Below, one piece after another: positions 17,877 to 25,006 of a stretch of 64,000 nt of DNA (position 1 is its first letter; each line of letters opens with the position of its first letter). The notes beneath the pieces are model-generated. The model did not search any database. It worked only from the letters and a program-made list of their open reading frames with translations, and had not been told where the DNA came from. This DNA is from Terriglobia bacterium (lineage in GTDB: Bacteria > Acidobacteriota > Terriglobia > Terriglobales > Acidobacteriaceae): the NCBI GenBank assembly GCA_020073665.1, contig JAIQEU010000009.1, positions 186,001 through 250,000 on the forward strand, read 5' to 3'. Both the position numbers and the translations under genes were made by a program.

Positions 17877-19589
17877 CTACCTCGTATGGCCTGAAGGCTG
17901 AGGGCTGAGGGCTGACATCTGCCGCGCCGCTTCGAACTCGTCGCCCTTTTCCCAGCCCACCAGCTTCGCCGCGCCCGCTGCTTCCCAGCCCACGGCGAAG
18001 CCGAATCGTGCGATCGCGGCATCGGCGGTGAAGTCCATGTTGGGATGATATTCGTCGCTTGGCTGGTGGTAATGCTTGGCGGTATAGTCATCGGCCTGCT
18101 GCAGGCCCCAGGCCGCGTCATGGCCCTTGTACTTCACCCCCGAATTGATGGAAAACGCCGGAATGCCCACGCGCGCCAGGCTGAAGTGGTCAGAACGATA
18201 ATAGTGACCGGCTTCAGGCCGAGCGTCGGGACGAATCGCCAGCCGGAATTCCTTCGCCAGGGCTTCTACCGTGGAATAAAACGTAGTGCGCTCGGCCCCG
18301 GACACCTCGACTTCCTCCGGCGCGCCCAACGGCGGAACATCATCAAAGTTAAGCGCCAGCGTGATCTTGCCCGCCGGTATGGGCGGATGCTTGCCCAGAT
18401 ATTCCGACCCCAGCAGGCCCTGCTCCTCCGCGGTTACTGAGGCAAACAGGATCGACCTCCGTGGCGTTTGAGCCGACAGGCTGTAGGCTCGCGCCAGTTC
18501 CATGAGGATCGCGCATCCGGTGGCATTGTCGTTGGCCCCGTTGTAGATGTTGTCGCCCGGCATATCCGGTCGAATGCCCAGGTGGTCGTAATGCGCCGAG
18601 TACATCACGGCCTCGTTCTTGAGCCGGGCATCGGAACCGGGCAGCACCGCCAGTACGTTGTTCGACTCGAAAGGACGAATCTTGCTGGCCATGTGGGCCT
18701 TGAGTTTCACCGTCATCGCGGCCGGATGGAAATCGCGGGAGTGCGCGTCGGCCATCATCTTGCCAAGGTCCATCCCCGAATCAGCTGCCATTTGCTTGGC
18801 CACCTCGAGTTGGACCCAGGAAGCCACTTTCAGCCGGGGCGTGCCATCGAGCTCCAGAAACGACTTTTCCCCGGAGTTGGAATTGCGCACCACTTCCCAG
18901 GGATAGCTGGCCATTTCGGTTTCGTGGATCAGGATCACGCCCACCGCGCCCTGGCGCGCCGCTTCTTCGTACTTGTAGGTCCAGCGCCCGTAATAAGTCA
19001 GCGCCCGGCCTTTAAAGAACTTCACATCGGTCGATGGTGGCTCGTTCACCAGCATGAGCAGCACTTTGCCTTTGACATCAACACCCTTGTAGTCGTCCCA
19101 CTGGTATTCCGGGGCCTTGATGCCATACCCCACGTAGACGATGCCAGCATCCACATCGGAGGTAGGCTGCTGCGTCTCATCGTAGGCCACGTACTCGTCG
19201 AGCGGCTTGAGCTCGCGCGCGTCCGCTCGCGGGCTCGCCAGCGCGAACCGGGTCTCGGGCAGCGGGGTTATACCCACCATGGGCACTTTCTGCAGGTAGG
19301 TGCCGTTGTCGCCGGCCGGCTTCAGGCCATGGAGCGCGAATTGGGTGGCGATGTACTCGGCCGCGATGTCGCCGCCGCGTTGTCCGGTGCCGCGTCCTTC
19401 CAGCAGATCGCTGGCCAGAAAACGGACATGCGCCCGGATGTGCTCAGGATCAATCTTCTGCATGGCTGCAATCGCCGTTCCGGGAAGTCTCGCCGAACTT
19501 GTCTCCCCGGCGCGTCGACGCGGGCTATCCGCCGTCCAGCCGCTCGAAACCAAGAGGGTTGTCAGAAACAAAAGAACGCTCTTTCGCAT
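17877..19589 (-). CDS. Secreted M28-family zinc metallopeptidase with PA domain
   Basis: A 570-residue exported aminopeptidase-like enzyme. After the signal peptide (SVLLFLTTLLVSSGWTA) comes an M28 domain split by a PA insert (residues about 150-280). The dizinc ligands are visible in YSAHYDHLG, NGANDNATG and TAEEQGLLGS, with further ligands in DHFSLA and near the C-terminus (TAKHYHQPSDEY). It probably trims peptides in the periplasm. The last residues, SALSPQPSGHTR, are encoded by a low-complexity repeat (minus-strand CAGCCCTCAGCCCTCAGCC), so the original 3' end may have been overwritten. AGGAG precedes the ATG. Confidence 0.85.
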   Translation of the reverse strand: MRKSVLLFLTTLLVSSGWTADSPRRRAGETSSARLPGTAIAAMQKIDPEHIRAHVRFLASDLLEGRGTGQRGGDIAAEYIATQFALHGLKPAGDNGTYLQKVPMVGITPLPETRFALASPRADARELKPLDEYVAYDETQQPTSDVDAGIVYVGYGIKAPEYQWDDYKGVDVKGKVLLMLVNEPPSTDVKFFKGRALTYYGRWTYKYEEAARQGAVGVILIHETEMASYPWEVVRNSNSGEKSFLELDGTPRLKVASWVQLEVAKQMAADSGMDLGKMMADAHSRDFHPAAMTVKLKAHMASKIRPFESNNVLAVLPGSDARLKNEAVMYSAHYDHLGIRPDMPGDNIYNGANDNATGCAILMELARAYSLSAQTPRRSILFASVTAEEQGLLGSEYLGKHPPIPAGKITLALNFDDVPPLGAPEEVEVSGAERTTFYSTVEALAKEFRLAIRPDARPEAGHYYRSDHFSLARVGIPAFSINSGVKYKGHDAAWGLQQADDYTAKHYHQPSDEYHPNMDFTADAAIARFGFAVGWEAAGAAKLVGWEKGDEFEAARQMSALSPQPSGHTR

Positions 19590-19666
19590 CCCGTGAGGCT
19601 CCTGAGGAAAAAATGAGTGAGTAGTGGCTATTGTACGGGAAGGAGAGGGAAACGGGTTTATCAGCG

Positions 19667-19730
19667 AGGCACGGAGAATTCAGAAGCAATGCTTCTGGAT
19701 TTCTCTGTGCCTCTGTGTCCCTGTGGTGAA
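19667..19730. repeat. CACAGAG-type inverted repeat, partly truncated
   Basis: AGGCACGGAGAA (19667-19678) pairs at 11 of 12 positions with TTCTCTGTGCCT (19701-19712). An inner perfect stem CAGAAGC/GCTTCTG (19681-19687, 19691-19697) forms the tip. The outer right-hand phrase CTCTGTGTCCCTGTGGTGAA (19711-19730) matches the arm of the full-length copy at 62063-62137 but has no partner here. Confidence 0.7.
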
Positions 19731-19770
19731 TCGATTTTTCCCCGCGACCGCGGGATCAGTTTTTCGAGCT

Positions 19771-20268
19771 TCAACCAGCGCGGAAGTCGGCCACCGATTC
19801 GCCGGCGTGGAATACCGGCTTGGCGCCGCGCCCCGAAGCCTCCGCCGCCTGGCGGTTGATGTCTTCGACCGCTTTTTTCTCCCAGCCCACGCTGCTAATT
19901 TCGATCTCGCCGTCTTGCGCGATCCAGAAGATCGTGGGCACGTTGGTCAGCCCGTAGGCGTTGGACACTGGGTAGGTGCTGGTATCGTCGAGCAGGACGG
20001 GGAGTGTGAGGCCGTATTCCTTCATGAACGCCAGCGTGTCTTTCTTTTCGTTCTGCGAAATGCCGACGATAGTAACGTTCTGGTTTTTGTACGCTTGATA
20101 GATGCGCTCGAGGAAGGGCATGGCGTACTGGCAGACCGGGCAGGAGATCTTGAAAAATGCCGCCACCACCGGGCCACGGCTGAGCGCTTCCTTCAATGAG
20201 AGCTTCTTGCCGTCCACTGCCGGAAGCGTGAAATCGGGAGCCGAAGTCCCGGTTGTGAGAGCAGCCAT
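19771..20268 (-). CDS. TlpA/AhpC-TSA-type redoxin
   Basis: A 165-residue thioredoxin-fold protein. The start MAALTTGTSAPDFTLPAVDG is typical of peroxiredoxin/TlpA-like proteins. The redox motif is ISCPVCQYAMPF (CPVC), followed by IVGISQNEKK and the cis-Pro segment LTNVPTIFWI. It could be a peroxiredoxin or a thiol-disulfide reductase. There is no signal peptide, so it is probably cytoplasmic. The ATG at 20268 is chosen for its GGAGG site; the frame opens 12 codons earlier. It lies downstream of mutY on the same strand. Confidence 0.8.
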   Translation of the reverse strand: MAALTTGTSAPDFTLPAVDGKKLSLKEALSRGPVVAAFFKISCPVCQYAMPFLERIYQAYKNQNVTIVGISQNEKKDTLAFMKEYGLTLPVLLDDTSTYPVSNAYGLTNVPTIFWIAQDGEIEISSVGWEKKAVEDINRQAAEASGRGAKPVFHAGESVADFRAG

Positions 20269-20326
20269 CGAGCGTCCTCCGAAAATGTTATGACGCCACT
20301 TCATGGGCCGGTTAAGACCCCATACC

Positions 20327-21325
20327 TTAGATGATCTTCGCCGCCCGGAGGATTTTCCGAGCCAAGCCGGTCAGCGGCAGGGTGTGGATGCGGCGGCTCT
20401 GCACTCGCCGCCCTCCAGTTGCCTCCGGCGCCGGGCGTTGCTCTACCGTCACCACGAAATCGGTCACGGTGATCGAGTGCCGCAGCGTTAACCTGCCGTC
20501 CGATTGCGCCGGAGTTGGTTGCGGCGCAGCAATCTCCGGCAGTTCCCACATTCCGGGCATCAGCGAAGCATCTTTCGGCCGCTGCACCAGCAGGACTGTG
20601 CCATCTTGACGGTCGAGTGCGTAATGAATCTCCCGCTTCTGGCGGACTTCCCCCGCCGGCTGGGTGAGCTCGCCACGGGTGGCACACAGTTCCCGCACCG
20701 GGCACACCGTGCACAAGGGCTGCCGCGGCAAACACACGGTCGCGCCCAACTCCATCATGGCCTGGTTGAAATCGCCCGGCCGGCTTCGGCTGAGCAGTTC
20801 TTCCGCAGTTTCCCAAACCGCTTCGCCCGGGAGGCACTTTCCCTCGAATCGTTCGAGCACGCGCTCGACATTTCCATCCACTAACGCGACAGGAACGCCA
20901 AAGGAAATGCTGGCAATAGCCGCCGCTGTGTATCGCCCAATGCCCGGCAACTCGCGCAGCCCAGCTACGTTCTCAGGAAACTTTCCCTCGTGCTGCCGTA
21001 CGATCTCCTTGGCTGCCGCATGCAGCATGCGCGCGCGCCGGTAATAGCCCAGGCCGCTCCACGCCGCGAGTACCGAGGACTCCCTGGCTCGAGCCAGGCG
21101 TTCAATGGCGGGAAAGCGTTGCAGGAAACGCTGGTAGTGATCCACCACCGCCGCCACGCGCGTTTGCTGGAGCATGATTTCCGAAAGCCAGACCCGGTAC
21201 GGATCGCGGTCCCGGCGCCACGGCAAGTTCCGCCGATTGCGCGTGTACCAGGCCAGCAAACGCCGCTGGAACATGCGTTTGCGGCTGGCAAGGTTCCCCG
21301 GCAACCTGGGTTCGTGTAAGTTCAT
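20327..21325 (-). CDS. mutY: A/G-specific adenine DNA glycosylase
   Basis: A 332-residue base-excision repair enzyme that removes adenine paired with 8-oxoguanine. The catalytic Glu49 sits in WLSEIMLQQTRV. The helix-hairpin-helix LPGIGRYTAAAIASI leads to the catalytic Asp150 in ALVDGNVERV. The 4Fe-4S ligands C198, C205, C208 and C214 follow the C-x6-C-x2-C-x5-C rule. A C-terminal NUDIX-like domain for 8-oxoG recognition begins near residue 230. The start at 21325 avoids a non-conserved extension. Confidence 0.95.
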   Translation of the reverse strand: MNLHEPRLPGNLASRKRMFQRRLLAWYTRNRRNLPWRRDRDPYRVWLSEIMLQQTRVAAVVDHYQRFLQRFPAIERLARARESSVLAAWSGLGYYRRARMLHAAAKEIVRQHEGKFPENVAGLRELPGIGRYTAAAIASISFGVPVALVDGNVERVLERFEGKCLPGEAVWETAEELLSRSRPGDFNQAMMELGATVCLPRQPLCTVCPVRELCATRGELTQPAGEVRQKREIHYALDRQDGTVLLVQRPKDASLMPGMWELPEIAAPQPTPAQSDGRLTLRHSITVTDFVVTVEQRPAPEATGGRRVQSRRIHTLPLTGLARKILRAAKII

Positions 21326-21393
21326 CTGACTTTGAAGAGTAATCCCGATTCGCGCTTCGTTGGAGCAGAGCAACTAGCAGCTAGAAGCTTCTT

Positions 21394-21855
21394 TCATTTC
21401 TCTGGCCCCATGACCGTATGCGCAATCGCTACCCATCCGGACTTCTGCTGTTGCCACACTGTCATCATGCGCACCGGCGCGCTGGGCAGCGTTTGTCCCG
21501 CATAAGAGCCATGCATGGTGATGCTGTAGGTCACCACCAGGGTATTGGCGTTCATCTCGACCTGAAACTCGCCCAGCGAGTAATCGTCCAGCTTCAGCGG
21601 TTCGTAATGCTTCAGGGTGGCTGCCTTGTCAAGGCGTCCCTCTTCGGGCGTGACCGAGACGTAGTTGCTTGCCAGATGCCGCTCCAGCACGCTCCAATTC
21701 TTCGCCTTCACATCTTTCCAGAAGCTGCGCTCCAGGCCTTCGCCCCCGGTTGCATCGGCCCAGTTGTTGACCACCGCGTGTTCCCGCCACATCGTGCAGG
21801 CCTGGAGAACCGTCAAGACGCAAAGCAGCAAAAAGATCGCGGGACGATTTCGCAT
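21394..21855 (-). CDS. SnoaL/DUF4440-like lipoprotein
   Basis: A 153-residue predicted lipoprotein with lipobox LQAC (Cys20) after a short hydrophobic signal. The rest is an NTF2/SnoaL-like cone (SFWKDVKAKNWSVLERHLAS, then VTYSITMHGSYAG and WVAIAHTVMGP), a fold used for small-molecule binding or as a structural cap. No catalytic Asp/His pair is obvious. It lies upstream of mutY on the same strand with a gap of about 70 bases. Confidence 0.65.
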   Translation of the reverse strand: MRNRPAIFLLLCVLTVLQACTMWREHAVVNNWADATGGEGLERSFWKDVKAKNWSVLERHLASNYVSVTPEEGRLDKAATLKHYEPLKLDDYSLGEFQVEMNANTLVVTYSITMHGSYAGQTLPSAPVRMMTVWQQQKSGWVAIAHTVMGPEK

Positions 21856-21881
21856 GGCGGAATTCTAAACCAGACCTCGGA

Positions 21882-21956
21882 CCTCGGGCGTCAGACCTCG
21901 GACTTCGGACGGCCACCTTGGCCTTGGGTCTGAGGTCCAAGGTCTGACGTCCGAAG
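21882..21956. repeat. Inverted repeat of CTCGGAC/GTCTGAGG phrases
   Basis: The 29-base arms at 21882-21910 and 21928-21956 are complementary at about 24 positions (core GTCAGACCT against AGGTCTGAC). The loop contains its own small GGCC/GGCC stem. It sits between divergent genes, so it cannot simply be a terminator. Confidence 0.7.
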
Positions 21957-22079
21957 CCGGGGTTGTTTCCCAGGGTGCCCCCGGTTGACCCTGGGGCCAA
22001 GGAGCGCGAATAATGGCTGAGCCTGGTATCCGCAACCAACGCGTGGACTTTTTCGCGTTCCGACAACTGAAGGAGCCGC

Positions 22080-22307
22080 ATGACCGACTTCAACCGCAAG
22101 GTGGAAGACGCCTCGGCGCGGGTGAACAAATCCGTGGCCGAAGCCGCCTCACGCCTCGAGGAGGACACGGCCGAGTTGATCACCTACCTGAACAACGAGG
22201 TGGTGCCAGCGGTCCGCCAGCACTCGACCAAGGCCTTGCGGATTGCAGCCGACAAGCTGTCCAAGCTGGCCGACTACATGGAAGCCCATTCGCCCAAGGG
22301 ACGATAG
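22080..22307 (+). CDS. Small conserved-looking hypothetical protein
   Basis: A 75-residue, highly charged, all-helical protein (MTDFNRKVEDASARVNKSVA, then EAASRLEEDTAELITYLNNE). AAGGAG precedes the ATG at good spacing. Codon use matches its neighbours. It ends 11 bases before the GTG of rlpA, suggesting translational coupling. No domain is recognised; the helical heptads suggest a phasin-like or coiled-coil protein. Confidence 0.6.
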   Translation: MTDFNRKVEDASARVNKSVAEAASRLEEDTAELITYLNNEVVPAVRQHSTKALRIAADKLSKLADYMEAHSPKGR

Positions 22308-22318
22308 GGCCGCGCCCG

Positions 22319-23086
22319 GTGCTCGGCGTCCTCACCCTGATCCTCGCCTTTTTCCTGACTGCTTGTGGCGGGCCTAAGCAGGCGCGCGTGGAGGTTCCTC
22401 CCCCACCGCCGATCTCGCAACCTTCGGCCCAGCCCCCAAAGCCATCGGTGTCGCAGACCGAACCGACGGAAGCCGGTGACGAGGACATCAGCAGCAACGA
22501 AGACAAAGAGACGCTCTCCATCCCAACTGATGCCAAGCCCATTCTTGTCGAAACTGGCTCGGCCAGTTGGTACGGCGCGCCGTACCACAATCGCCGCGGA
22601 TCCAATGGCGAGGTCTACAACATGAATGCCATGACCGCCGCCCACCGCACCCTGCCGCTGGGTTCCATCGTGCGCGTCACCAACCTCAAGACCGGGCATT
22701 CAGCCATTGTGCGCATCACCGATCGTGGACCATTTGTGACGGGGCGCATTGTCGACCTCTCACTCGCTGCGGCCAGGAAGATCGATGTGTGGCAGCCGGG
22801 CACGGCCACAGTGCGGCTGGAAGTTTTGAAGACGCCCGTACCACTCGATCAGGGTGGACGCTGGGCGGTGCAGATCGGTGCTTTCGACCAGGAAGAGGCC
22901 GCCAGTGAGCTTGCCGACCGCCTGGCTCGCCGCTATCACACCGCCAAAGTGTTACGCTTCAGTAGCCCGGTAGGCGCCTGGTGGGTCCGGGTCCGTGTGC
23001 TCGACGACAACCGCCAGCGCGCCGAAGAAGTCGCCCGCGACACCCAGACGCAGGAAGGCTCGATATTCCTGGTGCGCCTGGACTGA
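22319..23086 (+). CDS. rlpA: RlpA-type septal ring lytic transglycosylase with SPOR domain
   Basis: A 255-residue lipoprotein. From the GTG at 22319 the signal ends in the lipobox LTAC (Cys16), which fixes the start; the frame is open for 100 codons upstream but without a signal. A Pro-rich linker leads to the double-psi beta-barrel (GSASWYGAPYHNRRGSNGE, then VRITDRGPFV and GRIVDLSLAAA). The C-terminal SPOR domain (WAVQIGAFDQEEAASELADR) binds denuded septal glycan. The protein acts in the envelope during cell separation. The N-region lacks the usual Lys/Arg, a small oddity. Confidence 0.85.
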   Translation: MLGVLTLILAFFLTACGGPKQARVEVPPPPPISQPSAQPPKPSVSQTEPTEAGDEDISSNEDKETLSIPTDAKPILVETGSASWYGAPYHNRRGSNGEVYNMNAMTAAHRTLPLGSIVRVTNLKTGHSAIVRITDRGPFVTGRIVDLSLAAARKIDVWQPGTATVRLEVLKTPVPLDQGGRWAVQIGAFDQEEAASELADRLARRYHTAKVLRFSSPVGAWWVRVRVLDDNRQRAEEVARDTQTQEGSIFLVRLD

Positions 23087-23224
23087 CGACCGACGACTGG
23101 CTTGTGACCTGCCGCACTGCCAATTTCTGCAACGAACGCGTATAGTATCCCCGCCTTCCCCAGAAACGCTTCGGGTGTAGTGTCGCATTCCCGCTGGACT
23201 GCGATTTCAAAGACTGGATGTGTC

Positions 23225-23566
23225 ATGAGTGACTGCTTGTTCTGCCGCATTATTCGGGGCGAGATACCCTCCCGCAAAGTCTATGAAGACGACTACACCT
23301 TCGCCTTTGAGGACATTAACCCCCAAGCGCCTACTCATATACTCATTGTCCCCAAGAAACATATCCGCGGACTGAAAGAAGCTGTCGCCGAGGATGCCGA
23401 TGTCATTGGCCGCAGCCAACTGGTGGCCGCCCATCTGGCCCGGGAGCGCAGCATCGAGGATGGATACCGGACAGTGGTCAACGTAGGGCCGCGCGCCGGT
23501 CAGTCGGTGTTCCACCTCCACCTGCACCTGATCGGGGGCCGCAGTCTGCATTGGCCACCTGGGTAG
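23225..23566 (+). CDS. HIT-family (histidine triad) nucleotide hydrolase
   Basis: A 113-residue HINT-type protein that hydrolyses AMP-linked substrates such as AMP-lysine. The triad HLHLHL (His97, His99, His101) is followed by IGGRSLHWPPG, the usual end. The N-terminal zinc-site remnant CLFCRIIRGEIP is present. The ATG at 23225 gives the standard family length. It stands alone before a 340-base gap. Confidence 0.92.
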   Translation: MSDCLFCRIIRGEIPSRKVYEDDYTFAFEDINPQAPTHILIVPKKHIRGLKEAVAEDADVIGRSQLVAAHLARERSIEDGYRTVVNVGPRAGQSVFHLHLHLIGGRSLHWPPG

Positions 23567-23587
23567 AGGTAGTTAGACGGATTATCA

Positions 23588-23790
23588 ATAACTTACAGCT
23601 ATTGGATTGGCAAGTTTCCGGGAGCGCCTGCCGGAACGGGCTGCGCTGTCCTCTGGCATGGCGTTTCTTGGCGTTCAGAGCCACGCTGGGCGACGATCGT
23701 GCGCTGGAACGAGGGAAAGGGTCAAGCCGGCACACGATCGCTTAGAGCGCATTCTAGCCCGGCCATCTCTCGTTGTTAGCTGTAAGTTAT
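23588..23790. repeat. 203-base segment bounded by perfect 14-base inverted repeats (gap 23567-23909)
   Basis: ATAACTTACAGCTA (23588-23601) recurs in exact reverse complement at 23777-23790. If the outer TA pairs are a target duplication, the enclosed 197 bases would resemble a small non-autonomous element of the IS630/mariner kind. It contains no gene of its own; short open frames run through it without coding character. The remaining 120 bases up to rapZ show nothing recognisable. Confidence 0.55.
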
Positions 23791-23909
23791 ATAAGACCCC
23801 TGAATCGGGCCCCGTTCGGTTGAATTCCGGGCGCGAATCGCTGCTTCCGCATGGGAGACTACAACCAGCAACTGGCGAGCGCTGGCCGTCCCTGTTAACA
23901 TCCCTCGAA

Positions 23910-24839
23910 ATGACCCCGCGCAAGCCCACCCGGAAGAGCAGGCCAAGAGCACGCCCGCCTCGCTCAGGGATCCCCCATGAGAGCCATCCCGGGGAACTGG
24001 TGATTATCACCGGCATGAGCGGCTCGGGTAAGGCTTCGGTGCTCAAGGCGTTTGAGGACCTCGGCTATTACTGCGTGGACAACCTGCCGGTCGGCCTGAT
24101 CCCGCGCTTTGCCGAACTGGTGGGGCAGTCTTCCGAGATCGAGCGCACCGCGCTGGTGGTGGATGTTCGGGAAGGCGCGCAGCTGGATGCCCTGCCGGCG
24201 ATCGTAAAGTCGGTGAAGCGCATGCTGCCGACCAAGGTGATTTTCCTGGAAGCCCAGGATGCGATCCTGCTGCGCCGCTACAGCGAGACCCGGCGGCCCC
24301 ACCCGCTGGGAGTCAACACTACGGTTAAGTCCTCGCTGACGACCGAGCGCCGTCATTTGCGGTCCATCCGCGCCCTGGCCGACCTGGTGCTCGACACTTC
24401 CAAGTTCAATGTTCACGAGCTGCGGTCTTACATCACCGAACGCTTTCAAAAGCAGGAGTCCGAGAAGAGCATCCTGGTCTCCTGCGTGAGTTTCGGATTC
24501 AAGCACGGTGTGCCCGAAGATGCGGACCTGATGTTCGACGTCCGTTTTCTGCCCAACCCGCACTTCGTGCCGGAGTTCCGTCCACTCACCGGGCGCGACC
24601 CGAAAGTGGCGCGGTACATTCGCTCGTTTCCGCAGACGCGCGAGTTCATCGAGCGCATCTCCGACTTGCTGGTGTACCTGTTGCCGCATTACATCCGCGA
24701 AGGCAAGAGCTATTTGACGATCTCGTTCGGCTGCACCGGCGGCCAGCACCGCTCGGTAATGATTGCCGAGGACGTCAGCAAGCGTCTGCGAAAAGCGGGG
24801 TACCGGGTGAAAGTGGTTCATCGCGACAGTCCGAAGTAG
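23910..24839 (+). CDS. rapZ: RNase adapter RapZ / YvcJ-type nucleotide-binding protein
   Basis: A 309-residue P-loop protein. In enterics RapZ guides RNase E to the GlmZ small RNA; in Gram-positives YvcJ binds nucleotides. The P-loop GMSGSGKA is at residues 35-42, followed by GYYCVDNLPVGLI. The C-terminal domain has the signature SFGFKHGVP, then DVRFLPNP and SFGCTGGQHRSV. A basic N-terminal tail of about 28 residues (TPRKPTRKSRPRARPPRS) is not typical. The ATG at 23910 is chosen; 101 more codons are open upstream but run into the inverted repeat. Confidence 0.92.
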   Translation: MTPRKPTRKSRPRARPPRSGIPHESHPGELVIITGMSGSGKASVLKAFEDLGYYCVDNLPVGLIPRFAELVGQSSEIERTALVVDVREGAQLDALPAIVKSVKRMLPTKVIFLEAQDAILLRRYSETRRPHPLGVNTTVKSSLTTERRHLRSIRALADLVLDTSKFNVHELRSYITERFQKQESEKSILVSCVSFGFKHGVPEDADLMFDVRFLPNPHFVPEFRPLTGRDPKVARYIRSFPQTREFIERISDLLVYLLPHYIREGKSYLTISFGCTGGQHRSVMIAEDVSKRLRKAGYRVKVVHRDSPK

Positions 24840-25006
24840 CCGTTCGTTGGTGGTTCGTCTTGCGGTCTGTCTGGGAGGCGGTATTTTTAGGGTTTTGGCT
24901 GACGACGGACGACTGAAGACGGAAGACTGCAGTAGAATAAGAGCTTGCGACGCATGCTGATTCCATCCGCAGCGATCCGCGTTCAGCAGCTAGTTGAGGG
25001 CGCCCC

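Noticed and set aside
18468-19616. 382-codon open frame on the plus strand
   Set aside because: It is antisense to the M28 peptidase with intact zinc ligands; the translation is Arg/His/Gly-rich and has no motif.
23636-23660. Sigma-54-like TGGCATG match in the HIT-rapZ gap
   Set aside because: The -12 half reads TTCTT instead of TTGC(A/T), so the essential GC is missing.
23607-23909. In-frame 101-codon N-terminal extension of rapZ
   Set aside because: RapZ proteins begin near the P-loop; the extension runs through the inverted-repeat segment and lacks coding character.
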